From Thermococcus barossii (GTDB lineage: Archaea > Methanobacteriota_B > Thermococci > Thermococcales > Thermococcaceae), in the NCBI RefSeq assembly GCF_002214465.1, contig NZ_CP015101.1:503013-567012 (forward strand): a stretch of 64,000 nt of DNA. The letters are read 5' to 3'. Shown one piece after another: positions 44,212 to 52,020 of this stretch. The notes beneath the pieces are model-generated. The model made no database searches. It saw nothing but the letters and a program-made list of their open reading frames with translations, and had not been told where the DNA came from. Positions within the stretch are counted from its first letter, which is position 1. Each line of letters begins with the position of its first letter. The translations under genes were made by a program, and so were the position numbers.

Positions 44212-44272
44212 ATGGCGATGATGACATTGGCCTTTGGGGTGAACGATGCCCGGGATCGACGGCCTGAGCCTC
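44212..44272 (+). ncRNA. Candidate C/D box sRNA (rRNA/tRNA 2'-O-methylation guide)
   Basis: The interval has a C box ATGATGA (44218-44224) and a D box CTGA (44264-44267), enclosed by a GGC/GCC terminal stem (44214-44216 with 44268-44270). Degenerate inner boxes fit GTGA as D' (44239-44242) and ACGATGC as C' (44243-44249). This leaves guides of about 14 bases each, 44225-44238 and 44250-44263. Overall length of about 60 is typical of Thermococcales guides. A TATA-like TTTTTAAG (44186-44193) predicts transcription starting near 44210-44220. Targets were not searched. Confidence 0.65.
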
Positions 44273-44332
44273 CGTCAAATTTTTAAATCTCTCTCTTTTA
44301 GTAACCCCTGGAAAGATTAAGGGGGTGGTGTC

Positions 44333-45655
44333 ATGCCGGTGATAGAGGAAGTGGCTCCCAGGAGCTTCGAGAGGGTCGGCATGCACTCCCACATAAGGGG
44401 CCTCGGTCTCGACGAGAACGGAAAGGCGAAGTTCATGGCCGACGGAATGGTCGGGCAGGTCAAGGCGAGGGAAGCCGCTGGGATAGCGGTCGAGCTCATC
44501 AAGCGCGGCAAGCTCGCCGGCAAGGGAATCCTCCTCGTTGGTCCGACCGGGAGCGGTAAGACGGCAATAGCCATGGGCATAGCGAGGGAGCTCGGCGAGG
44601 ACGTGCCCTTCGTCCAGATAGCGGGGAGCGAGATATACTCGGCCGAGGTCAAGAAGACCGAGTTCCTGAAGGAGGCCCTCAGGAGGGCGATTGGAGTTAG
44701 AATCAGCGAGGAGAGGAAGGTCTACGAGGGCGAAGTCAGGGAGATTAAAATCAACAGGACGAGACACCCCTTCAACCCCTACGTCGAAATCCCCGAGAGC
44801 GTCATCATAACCCTCCGCACGAAGGACGACGAGAAGACGATTAGGGCCGGCAGGGAGATAGCCTATCAGCTCATGGAGATGGGCGTCGAGGAGGGCGACG
44901 TTATACAGATAGACGCCGAGACGGGCAGGATTTCGAAGATAGGCACCACGAAGGAGGAAGAGGGGCTGTTCTTCAAGCGCAAGGTGAACCTTCCGAGCGG
45001 GCCGGTGCTCAAGATAAAGGAGTTCACCTACACCGTTACCCTCCACGACCTCGACGTTGCCAACGCCCGCGGCAACATCTTCGGCCTGCTCTTCAGCACG
45101 GGCATGGAGATAAGCGACGAGATAAGGCAGCGCGTTGACGAGACCGTCAAGGGGTGGATAGAGGAGGGGAAGGCGACGCTCGTGCCTGGAGTGCTCTTCA
45201 TAGACGAGTGCCACATGCTCGACATCGAGGCCTTCTCCTTCCTCGCGAGGGCGATGGAGAGCGAGCTGGCGCCGATTCTTATCCTCGCCACCAACAGGGG
45301 AAGGACGAAGATAAGGGGCACAGACATAGAGGCGCCGCACGGAATACCGATTGACATGCTCGACAGGCTTCTCATAATCAACACCGAGCCCTACAAGAAG
45401 GAGGAGATCAGGGAGATAGTGAAGATCCGCGCGAGGGAGGAGAAGATAGAGGTGAGCGAGGAGGCCATCGAGTACCTCGCGGAGCTCGGCGAGAAGACCA
45501 GCCTCCGCTACGCCGTCCAGCTCCTCGCCCCGGCGAGCGTCCTAGCGGGGGGCGGAAGGGTAGAAAGGGAGCACATCGAAAAGGCCAAGGACTACTTCGC
45601 CGACCTCAGGAGGAGCATGGAGTTCGTGGAGAAGCTGGAGGGCATGCTCAGCTGA
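44333..45655 (+). CDS. Archaeal RuvB-like AAA+ ATPase (Pontin/Reptin homologue)
   Basis: This 440-residue AAA+ ATPase of the TIP49/RuvBL family has Walker A GPTGSGKT (70-77) and an inserted OB-like domain, about residues 125-265, between the Walker motifs. Walker B is LFIDECHMLD near 287, sensor-1 ATNRG near 320, and sensor-2-like TSLRYAVQLL near 390. Eukaryotic relatives serve chromatin remodelling and snoRNP assembly; the archaeal role is not established. A GGGGGTGGTGTC ribosome-binding site precedes ATG 44333. It lies next to the candidate C/D sRNA, which is interesting given the snoRNP link of the eukaryotic proteins. Confidence 0.94.
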   Translation: MPVIEEVAPRSFERVGMHSHIRGLGLDENGKAKFMADGMVGQVKAREAAGIAVELIKRGKLAGKGILLVGPTGSGKTAIAMGIARELGEDVPFVQIAGSEIYSAEVKKTEFLKEALRRAIGVRISEERKVYEGEVREIKINRTRHPFNPYVEIPESVIITLRTKDDEKTIRAGREIAYQLMEMGVEEGDVIQIDAETGRISKIGTTKEEEGLFFKRKVNLPSGPVLKIKEFTYTVTLHDLDVANARGNIFGLLFSTGMEISDEIRQRVDETVKGWIEEGKATLVPGVLFIDECHMLDIEAFSFLARAMESELAPILILATNRGRTKIRGTDIEAPHGIPIDMLDRLLIINTEPYKKEEIREIVKIRAREEKIEVSEEAIEYLAELGEKTSLRYAVQLLAPASVLAGGGRVEREHIEKAKDYFADLRRSMEFVEKLEGMLS

Positions 45656-45725
45656 TTTTCCTCTTTCCACTCGTTTTTGGAGTAATACTTTTAAGTCTTG
45701 ACACCTTAACACTTCCGGTGGGATA

Positions 45726-46379
45726 ATGCGGGGAGGAGTTTTAACGGTCGTGGCCCTTCTGCTCGTCGGTGTCCTGCTCGTTGGGTGGACCCACATCGAC
45801 GGCGGTTTTCCCAAGGGAGAATTTGAAAACGCATCATCTCACTGGAACTCCAACGTGACGGTCTCTGTTGCCACCGTTGAGATCAACGGCCCCTTCACGG
45901 GCTACCTCACCGTCCCGAGGAGGTTCCTAAACGAAACGGACGCATTTCTCAACTCCCTTAACATCACCCTTTACGTCTTTACCGTCGAGGTGACGGGGAA
46001 GGAGCTAAACGCGAGCATGAGCATTCCCGTCCTTAGGCTCTCTCCGACCTTCGTTCCGAGGGACTTCAACGTGAGCATCAACGGGCACATGGTTACGGGC
46101 GTCACCTACGTCCCCTACGCCGAGAGGCTTCCCGTCGCGGTCTGGTCGGCGGAAGGAAGCCTTGAGACGACTTCATACCTCACGGTTCATCCGGAGGACG
46201 AAAAGGCAGTGTCAGGCAGGTGGAGCGCGGAGTACCTGAACGACGCCTCGGGGAGTGTTCTTCTGGAGGCTGGGGAACTTGAGCTTGCCCTCAACGTCAC
46301 GGAACCCAACCGTTTCAAGTTTGTGGTCCTCCACAACGGCACAGAGGTGTCCTCTGGAACACTGGGGGTGGACCAATGA
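45726..46379 (+). CDS. Membrane-anchored secreted hypothetical protein
   Basis: This 217-residue protein has an N-terminal signal anchor (about residues 4-22) and an exterior beta-rich domain with repeated N-glycosylation sequons (NAS, NVT, NET, NIT, NGT). Several strands carry alternating Val/Thr typical of surface beta sandwiches. TATA-like ACTTTTAAG lies about 35 bp upstream. Its stop overlaps the next ATG (ATGA). No family recognised. Confidence 0.68.
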   Translation: MRGGVLTVVALLLVGVLLVGWTHIDGGFPKGEFENASSHWNSNVTVSVATVEINGPFTGYLTVPRRFLNETDAFLNSLNITLYVFTVEVTGKELNASMSIPVLRLSPTFVPRDFNVSINGHMVTGVTYVPYAERLPVAVWSAEGSLETTSYLTVHPEDEKAVSGRWSAEYLNDASGSVLLEAGELELALNVTEPNRFKFVVLHNGTEVSSGTLGVDQ

Positions 46380-46663
46380 GGAGGCTTTTCTATGCGCTCC
46401 CGTTCCTCGTCTTCGGGCTGGGCCTGCTGTTCTGGGAACCCACGGTCGCGAGGGCCGCTGTCGTCCTTCTTGGCTGGCTCACCTTCGCGCTGGAGTACCG
46501 CTACGGTGGCGGGAGCAGGGAAGGGGAAGAGCTGGTTGCGCTCGGGGTCTCGGTGCCCCTCTATCTCCTGCTCATCAACCAGACCCTCGCGGAGCTTCTG
46601 GCCGTTTTCATGTTCGTGCTCGAGCTGGCGGCCCTTTTCGTGAAATTCAAACTGAAGGCCTAG
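46376..46663 (+). CDS. Small integral membrane protein coupled to secreted protein
   Basis: This 95-residue protein has three hydrophobic segments and a short basic loop (YRYGGGSREGEE). Its ATG overlaps the upstream TGA by ATGA, so it is translationally coupled to the secreted protein and may form a complex with it. The 3' end shares CTAG with the convergent PIN-domain gene stop. Confidence 0.65.
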   Translation: MRRLFYALPFLVFGLGLLFWEPTVARAAVVLLGWLTFALEYRYGGGSREGEELVALGVSVPLYLLLINQTLAELLAVFMFVLELAALFVKFKLKA

Positions 46664-47661
46664 TCATTCATTATCTCCATCAGCTTTCTTGACAGCTTGA
46701 GGTGGAATTCGAACTCGTGGTAGGCTCTGTTCTCGGTCGGAAAGACCAGTTTAAGCTCGTTTAATCCACCCTTTCCACCGAACTCGCCGAAGACGGTTAT
46801 CCCGTTCACCTCTATGACGCCGAAGACGGCCGCGAGGTTGAAGAGGAGCGTCCTGAGCTGGTAGGCCGAAACCTCGTGCCTTCCAATCTCCTGCCGGGGG
46901 TACCTGAAGAGGAAGTACTCCAGGCCCTCCATCTCGGCCACATCGGTTATCGCTATGTCGGCAGTAAGGAAGACGAGAAGCGTGGGCGTCATGTTGTCGT
47001 AGTGCTTCAGGGACTTGACGATTATCTCGTCGTTGTTGTGGGCCGGCTCCTTAACGCTTTCGGCTATGATTATCCTGTCCTTCAGCCTCTCGAACTCCTT
47101 GAGGGCTATGTAGGCAGCCTTCCTGCTCCTCTTCGTTCTCCTGTTGCTGAACTCTCTGAGCAGGCTCGTGTTCCTCACCTCGCGCCTTATCTCCTCCAGC
47201 TCCCTGTGCCTGTACTTGTAGTTCATGGCGTTCTCTATCTCCTTCTTGACCCCCTCGGCCACGACTATCTGGTACCCGTCGAGGGGTCTGAACCCGGAGA
47301 TGAAGCGGTGGTAGAAGAGGTTGGTGTCGGGCGCGAAGGCGACGCCCTTCTTGAGCCTCTCGTAGAGTTCAAGGTTCTGGAGGAACTCGTCGATGTTCGC
47401 GTACCGCACTATTCCGGCGGATATGAAGCACTCGTAGAAGTCGGTCCAGGTTGGAAGCTCGCTGGAGAGCCTTTCCGGGACCCTCTCGTTGAACTCCCTC
47501 CTGCTCACGGTGAGCTCGACGCGGTAGCCGGTTTCTGTCGGCTTCGCCCTCAGCAGGGGAAGGCCGTAGAGGGGATAGCTGACCCGTATTTCCCCCAGGA
47601 CGTTGAGGAGTATCTGGAGCTCCGGCTTTTCGATGACCTCGCTAATCTCCCTCACTCTCAT
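46660..47661 (-). CDS. PIN-domain putative ribonuclease
   Basis: This is a 333-residue protein. The PIN domain lies about residues 105-245, with acidic residues at the expected places: D112 in APDTNLF, E141 in EGVKKEIENA, D211 in NNDE, and D235 and D240 in TADIAITD. PIN domains are Mg- or Mn-dependent RNases. About 100 residues precede and 90 follow the domain and are not recognised. The start, ATG 47661, lies 20 bp inside the CARF-like gene, so the two are made together. PIN domains are among the effector domains known to be linked to CARF sensors, giving a testable function. Confidence 0.78.
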   Translation of the reverse strand: MRVREISEVIEKPELQILLNVLGEIRVSYPLYGLPLLRAKPTETGYRVELTVSRREFNERVPERLSSELPTWTDFYECFISAGIVRYANIDEFLQNLELYERLKKGVAFAPDTNLFYHRFISGFRPLDGYQIVVAEGVKKEIENAMNYKYRHRELEEIRREVRNTSLLREFSNRRTKRSRKAAYIALKEFERLKDRIIIAESVKEPAHNNDEIIVKSLKHYDNMTPTLLVFLTADIAITDVAEMEGLEYFLFRYPRQEIGRHEVSAYQLRTLLFNLAAVFGVIEVNGITVFGEFGGKGGLNELKLVFPTENRAYHEFEFHLKLSRKLMEIMND

Positions 47662-48124
47662 CACCTAGGAAGTTCTTTATCGGCTGGAGATGGATTGGAA
47701 TCATCATGTAGGGCCTGTCCGGGAACTCGGTGTCGAGGAGACCCATGTAGACGATGAACGACACCGGAAACTCCTTTATCTGGACTATGGCGGCTGCAAC
47801 GAGGGCCTTCCTGCCGGAGGTTATGTCCAGGCCCATGCGGTAGCCCTCGCGCTCCAGCTTCGAGAAAAGTTCCCTGAACTTCCTGTCCGCCACGAAGAAC
47901 CCGTAGTCCGGCACCACCTCGGTCTCTATCTTCGGGTGGAGGTTGTAGGCCTCAGATATTGCCCTGATTGCCGAAACCACCTTTGGAAGGTTGTGCTTGT
48001 ACCTCTCCTCGGTGAACACGTATATCCTCTCCGCCTTCCCGCCCCTCGTCAGGAGCTTGTAGTAGGTGTTCACGACCGCCCAGGGGGAACGGCCGAGAAG
48101 GGTTATGTAGGCCACCTTCACCAT
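47642..48124 (-). CDS. CARF-like Rossmann-fold protein
   Basis: This 160-residue protein has two hallmark motifs of CRISPR-associated Rossmann fold (CARF) domains. The first-strand loop is YITLLGRSPWAVVNTYY (GRSP at 11-14), like LGxSPxVVTE. The other is DITSGRKALVAAA (100-112), like DxTGGTKAM. Such domains bind cyclic oligoadenylates, and stand-alone copies can be ring nucleases. No cas genes or array are present in the window. It overlaps the membrane-protein gene upstream (7 bp) and the PIN gene downstream (20 bp). ATG 48124 is chosen; ATG 48139 is possible. Assignment is by motif only. Confidence 0.72.
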   Translation of the reverse strand: MVKVAYITLLGRSPWAVVNTYYKLLTRGGKAERIYVFTEERYKHNLPKVVSAIRAISEAYNLHPKIETEVVPDYGFFVADRKFRELFSKLEREGYRMGLDITSGRKALVAAAIVQIKEFPVSFIVYMGLLDTEFPDRPYMMIPIHLQPIKNFLGDESEGD

Positions 48125-48573
48125 GAGACATACCCCCATGCGTACGCCAGAACCGCATAAACCACGGCCAGGACAAAGGGAGTCGGGGAAAGCCTTCCCT
48201 TGACTGCCCTGTGTGAAAGGACGAACGGGACAAGGCTCAGAGCGAAGTAGTAGAGGACCTCAACGTACCAGCTTCCCCTCCCGCCCAGGGCGAAGGAGAG
48301 GAGCAACGCGGCCCCAAGACCGGCGGGGACGGTCAAGATCGTCATCAGGAGCACGTCCTCCCTCTTATAGGACTTCAGCTCCGGGACGAGGACTATCCAG
48401 AAGAGGAAGCTCAGGAGGAGGAAATGGGAGAGCAGTCCCCAGAACGTGACGTCCAGCTCCGGCTCCCCCCTCGACGGCAGGTAGTAGAACCACGTGGCTC
48501 CGAAGGCATAGACGAGCGTCATCAGGAGCGATATCCCCCACTTCAGGCGCGGGGGTGAAACGTTTTCCTTCAT
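48118..48573 (-). CDS. Integral membrane protein in CARF-PIN operon
   Basis: This 151-residue protein has four or five hydrophobic segments. A basic cytoplasmic-type N-terminus (MKENVSPPRLKW) precedes the first segment, and short charged loops follow. GGTGGTAAG precedes ATG 48573. Its stop overlaps the CARF-like start and its start lies 11 bp after the DUF2284 gene stop. No family recognised. Its place in the operon makes it a candidate membrane partner. Confidence 0.68.
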   Translation of the reverse strand: MKENVSPPRLKWGISLLMTLVYAFGATWFYYLPSRGEPELDVTFWGLLSHFLLLSFLFWIVLVPELKSYKREDVLLMTILTVPAGLGAALLLSFALGGRGSWYVEVLYYFALSLVPFVLSHRAVKGRLSPTPFVLAVVYAVLAYAWGYVSW

Positions 48574-48583
48574 CTTACCACCT

Positions 48584-49045
48584 TCACTCAATTAGCACCA
48601 TCCCGTACAAAACGCTTTCGGAGAAGTCTATCTCGACGAGTTCTCCAATTTCAATCCCTACAGCGTCTATGCTCGGCCTGACCTTCGTTGGAAGCCTGCA
48701 CGGCTCCCCCCTCTCGAAGGGGCAGTCGTCGCAGAGGTTGCAGTTCCCGGGAAAGAGCGCCATCGCGTAGAGCTTCCCCTCCCTGAAGAGCTCGGCCTCG
48801 CGCCTGAGCAGGTAGAGGATTGCCTCCCGCTTCTCCTCCTCAAAGCGCTCCATGTCGATTTCGAACTTGATTATCAGGGCCCTCCTGAAGTGCCGCACCC
48901 ACTCTCTGGTTTCCTTCCAGTCCGGCGCGTGGGGCGGACAGCTTGGCCTCCTTCCGTACATCGGGCAAGTTCTGCACTTCCAGACCGGTCTCGGCGAGAC
49001 GACTATGCTCTCCGCAGGTATCTCCTTCTCCCAGAGCACCTTCAT
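48584..49045 (-). CDS. DUF2284 metal-binding protein
   Basis: This 153-residue cysteine-rich protein of the DUF2284 type has WKCRTCPMYGRRPSCPPHAPDW near residues 22-43 (CxxC plus a later C), and a second Cys group, GNCNLCDDCPFERGEPC near 100-116. The Cys spacing fits metal or iron-sulfur binding. It appears first in the leftward operon with the membrane, CARF-like and PIN genes. Function not established. Confidence 0.83.
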   Translation of the reverse strand: MKVLWEKEIPAESIVVSPRPVWKCRTCPMYGRRPSCPPHAPDWKETREWVRHFRRALIIKFEIDMERFEEEKREAILYLLRREAELFREGKLYAMALFPGNCNLCDDCPFERGEPCRLPTKVRPSIDAVGIEIGELVEIDFSESVLYGMVLIE

Positions 49046-49081
49046 GGGGCATCAGGGAAAAATGGAGCCGGAGCTTAAAAA

Positions 49082-49810
49082 TCAATCCATCAGCCTGCCG
49101 CCGTTGACATCTATCACCTCCCCAGTTATGTGGTCGTTTTCAAGGAGGAAGATTACCGCGTGCGCTATCTCCTCAGGCCGGGCTATCTCCCCGGTCAGAG
49201 AGAGCGGGCGGAGCCTCTCCTTTATCTCAGGGGTTATGAGTTCTGTATCCACCGGTCCGGGGGCGACGGCGTTGACGAGTATATCCGGGGCGAGGTGTCT
49301 CGCAAGGTTGAATGTGAGGGCTATGAGGCCGCCCTTCGATGCCGCGTAGTGGGGGCCAACGGTTCCTCCATCCTTGCCGGCTATGGAGGCTATGTTGACT
49401 ATTTTGCCCCTTTTCATGTACCTGAGAACTTCCTGGGTGACTATGAAGGCCCCCTTGAGGTTCACCCCGAGAACCGCGTCCCACTCCTCATCGGTAACTT
49501 CCATCGGTCTCAGAGCCTTCCCCAGGATTCCGGCGTTGTTGACGAGGATGTCTATCCCTCCAAAGTGCCCCACGACCTCCTCAACCATTCCTCGAACCTC
49601 ATGGCGGTTGCTCACGTCGGCCTTCACCGTTATCACATCGACGCCATGGGAGCGGCAGAGTTCGGCTACCTCTTTAGCCTCCTTCCTGCTGTGGGCGTAG
49701 TTAATCGCAACGTTTGCTCCCTTCTCCGCCAGCGCAAGGGCTATGGCCCTTCCGATTCCCCTTCCGGCACCGGTAACGAGGGCAACCTTTTCCCTCAGCT
49801 CCACGGGCAT
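49082..49810 (-). CDS. Short-chain dehydrogenase/reductase
   Basis: This 242-residue classical SDR has TGAGRGIG (about 14-21) for the dinucleotide, NNAG near 89, and the catalytic YAASK near 152 with Ser in NIASIAG. It has a C-terminal region typical of 3-oxoacyl-ACP reductase and glucose dehydrogenase-like enzymes. The substrate is not determinable. GTG 49804 and ATG 49810 are both possible starts. Confidence 0.93.
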   Translation of the reverse strand: MPVELREKVALVTGAGRGIGRAIALALAEKGANVAINYAHSRKEAKEVAELCRSHGVDVITVKADVSNRHEVRGMVEEVVGHFGGIDILVNNAGILGKALRPMEVTDEEWDAVLGVNLKGAFIVTQEVLRYMKRGKIVNIASIAGKDGGTVGPHYAASKGGLIALTFNLARHLAPDILVNAVAPGPVDTELITPEIKERLRPLSLTGEIARPEEIAHAVIFLLENDHITGEVIDVNGGRLMD

Positions 49811-49890
49811 CACCGGGTACTAATTTGGTGGCTGAACTTAATAAAGTCTAGCGCCGAAATATTTTTACGTTTGAAAAAGGACTTATTAAC

Positions 49891-50448
49891 ATGAAGGGGT
49901 TCGCGGTAGTGGCGGTTTTGATTTTAGGGGTGTGCATCGCTGGATGCACCTCCCATGAAAAACCCGAAGGGGGTGTGAGTATGGATCTTGAGATAGGTTC
50001 GGTGTTTCACAACGGGGAGTACATACCCGTTGAGTTCACGTGCGATGGGGAGAACGTCAATCCTCCGATATTCATTGGGCACATAGACCCTGAGGTCAAG
50101 AGCCTGGTCATCATCATGGACGACCCCGATGCCCCAGGCGGAACCTTTACCCACTGGATAGCGTGGAACATTCCGCCCCTGGGTGAGATACCAAAGGGAG
50201 TTCCGAAGCAGGAGGAGGTTGATGCGCCCGTGCATGTTGTTCAGGGGCGTAACGATTTCGGGATGATAGGCTACGGCGGACCATGCCCGCCGAGGGGTCA
50301 CGGAGTTCATCACTACCACTTCAAGGTTTACGGCCTCGACACAACGCTCAACCTCAAGCCCGGCTCAGGAAGAAGGGAACTGGAGGATGCCATGAAAGGC
50401 CACGTCATCCAGAAGGGGGAGCTTGTGGGACTTTACGAAAGAAAGTAA
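49891..50448 (+). CDS. YbhB/PEBP-family lipoprotein
   Basis: This 185-residue protein has a lipoprotein signal ending in CIAGC (Cys 19), then a phosphatidylethanolamine-binding protein (PEBP, YbhB/YbcL) domain with DDPDAPGGTFTHWIAWNIPP and GPCPPRGHGVHHYHFKVY. These contain the ligand-pocket Asp and His residues. The usual bacterial homologue is cytoplasmic or periplasmic; here lipid anchoring outside the cell is predicted. The ATG has no Shine-Dalgarno, and a TATA-like AAATATTTTTA lies about 25-34 bp upstream, so the mRNA may be leaderless. Confidence 0.92.
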   Translation: MKGFAVVAVLILGVCIAGCTSHEKPEGGVSMDLEIGSVFHNGEYIPVEFTCDGENVNPPIFIGHIDPEVKSLVIIMDDPDAPGGTFTHWIAWNIPPLGEIPKGVPKQEEVDAPVHVVQGRNDFGMIGYGGPCPPRGHGVHHYHFKVYGLDTTLNLKPGSGRRELEDAMKGHVIQKGELVGLYERK

Positions 50449-50450
50449 CC

Positions 50451-50708
50451 CTATCCTTTCTTTTCCATGAGCTTAACCAGGAGGTTTATACCGCTCTGGA
50501 AGGCCGAGAGGAAGTTCAGGGTGAAAAATATCCAGTCCCCTATGATGTACGAATAAACCGTCAGCAGACTGGCCGCTAGGACGTAGATTAGGATGAACTC
50601 AAGGTTCAGCGGGCAGTGCTTCTTTCTTATCGTTTCCACGGTCTGAGGGATCCATGAGCCCACGAGGAGCAGCATTCCCAGAAGTCCGATTATCTCTCCC
50701 CCGTTCAT
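50451..50708 (-). CDS. SemiSWEET / PQ-loop-type small membrane protein
   Basis: This 85-residue protein has three hydrophobic segments. GSWIPQTVETIRKKHCPLN near residues 20-38 contains the PQ motif in place, and NFLSAFQSGINLLVK follows in the third segment, as in SemiSWEET sugar or PQ-loop transporters. Length fits a SemiSWEET half-transporter that dimerises. ATG 50708 follows GGGTGAGAAAA. Substrate not assigned. Confidence 0.8.
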   Translation of the reverse strand: MNGGEIIGLLGMLLLVGSWIPQTVETIRKKHCPLNLEFILIYVLAASLLTVYSYIIGDWIFFTLNFLSAFQSGINLLVKLMEKKG

Positions 50709-50808
50709 TTTTCTCACCCGGACGGGAAATGAGGGAGCCTAAAAAAGCCTTGTGGATTGTTCCATGTCAAATTTTTAAAAATATCGCAGGAAAATAGGCA
50801 AATTTGAG

Positions 50809-51273
50809 CTAAAGCTGGCTGGCCAGTCTGGACATCGCCCACGTCTTAACGTCGTCATCCATGATGCCGTTGATAATTTCCATTGCCTCCGAGACCTTTC
50901 CGGCCTTGGCTAGAGCCAGGGCAACCTCGGCCTCCACTTTGGACCGGTTTGAGAGGTCGGTTATATACCCGGATATCCTCATGGCCTCATCGGGTTTCCC
51001 CAGGTTTAGGAACTCGAATGCCAGACTCATGAGCGCCTTCGTGCTCTCATCGTGGTTTTCTATATCAAGGGCCGCCTTTATGGCCCGGTCAAGGGCCTCC
51101 CCGTAATCTTGACCCCTCCTGGCGACCTCAACGGCGATATGTGAGAACGCCTTGGAGCGGATCACCTTGTCTGGTATTCCATCCGCCATCTGAAGTGCTT
51201 CCCCTGTCTTTCCAGAGTTGACGAGTTTGAGAACCGCCTCGTACAGTGCCCTGGAGCGGTACCACTCCTGCAT
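50809..51273 (-). CDS. TPR-like repeat protein, short paralogue
   Basis: This 154-residue protein of paired helices has repeated segments such as ALYEAVLKLVNSGKTGEALQMADGI and EAEVALALAKAGKVSEAMEIINGI. These resemble the repeats of the 410-residue protein at 36242-37474, so the two are probably homologous. ATG 51273 follows GGGGATGATC. Expected to mediate protein contacts; partner unknown. Confidence 0.75.
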   Translation of the reverse strand: MQEWYRSRALYEAVLKLVNSGKTGEALQMADGIPDKVIRSKAFSHIAVEVARRGQDYGEALDRAIKAALDIENHDESTKALMSLAFEFLNLGKPDEAMRISGYITDLSNRSKVEAEVALALAKAGKVSEAMEIINGIMDDDVKTWAMSRLASQL

Positions 51274-51365
51274 GATCATCCCCAAGAATTTTGCAACCCG
51301 GAGGATTTAAGCTTTCCGCGGCCAAGGTTTATAACTTCCCGCGGGAATATGTTTCAGGTGAGAAA

Positions 51366-51959
51366 ATGAGGAAATTGGTTTTGATTATCATCGGACTGCT
51401 GTTTATCTCGACGGTCTCGTACGCCGTCGCAGAGGCGCAGGTGAATCCGGACAAGCTCCACTTCTACATGTACGGTGCAAAGACATGCCCGCACTGCAGA
51501 AGAATGAAGGAGGAGATACCGAGGGTCTACGGAAATGACAGCCTGACGTACTACGAGCTGGTTGACAATGCCGAGAATCAGGCCCTCTTCAGCGTTCAGT
51601 ACCAGTACACGGGCATAGCCGGAGTCCCCGCCATAGGGATAGCCTATGACGGTGAACTCAAGGCCATAGTTGAGGGGGAGTTCAACGTCTCAATGGCGCC
51701 GGAGATAGTTAAGGTTGCGATGGACAACGGTGGCCTTATTCTCGTAACCGGCGGCAAGGCGTACATAATAAAAAACGCAACCATAATTCAGAAGCTCCAG
51801 ATTATCTACGTTGAGCACAGGAACCCTGATGAGCCCGTAACGACGACCACAACACCAACGAATACCACCACGGGTTCATCGGATAACGGGATATGTGGGC
51901 CGGGAATACTGGTCGCCCTTGCGGTTGTCCCCCTGGTTCTCCTCAAGCGGAAACGCTGA
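51366..51959 (+). CDS. Secreted thioredoxin-fold protein with CGP-CTERM tail
   Basis: This 197-residue protein has a signal peptide (about residues 1-23), a thioredoxin-like domain with the redox pair CPHC (41-44) and a GVPAIG cis-Pro loop. It ends with a Thr-rich linker and a C-terminal tail that begins with CGP and continues as a hydrophobic segment with KRKR, the CGP-CTERM surface-sorting signal of Thermococcaceae. It is therefore predicted to be exported, anchored outside, and to act on disulfides of surface proteins. ATG 51366 follows GGTGAGAAA. The next gene is a CcdA-like electron carrier. Confidence 0.9.
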   Translation: MRKLVLIIIGLLFISTVSYAVAEAQVNPDKLHFYMYGAKTCPHCRRMKEEIPRVYGNDSLTYYELVDNAENQALFSVQYQYTGIAGVPAIGIAYDGELKAIVEGEFNVSMAPEIVKVAMDNGGLILVTGGKAYIIKNATIIQKLQIIYVEHRNPDEPVTTTTTPTNTTTGSSDNGICGPGILVALAVVPLVLLKRKR

Positions 51960-52020
51960 CCTTTCGTTCCCAACTTTTTGTTTTCGAAAGCCACAAAAAG
52001 GCCCGCGATAACTTTCTACC

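Noticed and set aside
44189-45340. 383-residue antisense open frame over the RuvB-like gene
   Set aside because: High GC creates long antisense frames; the sense strand carries Walker motifs, and the antisense frame has none.
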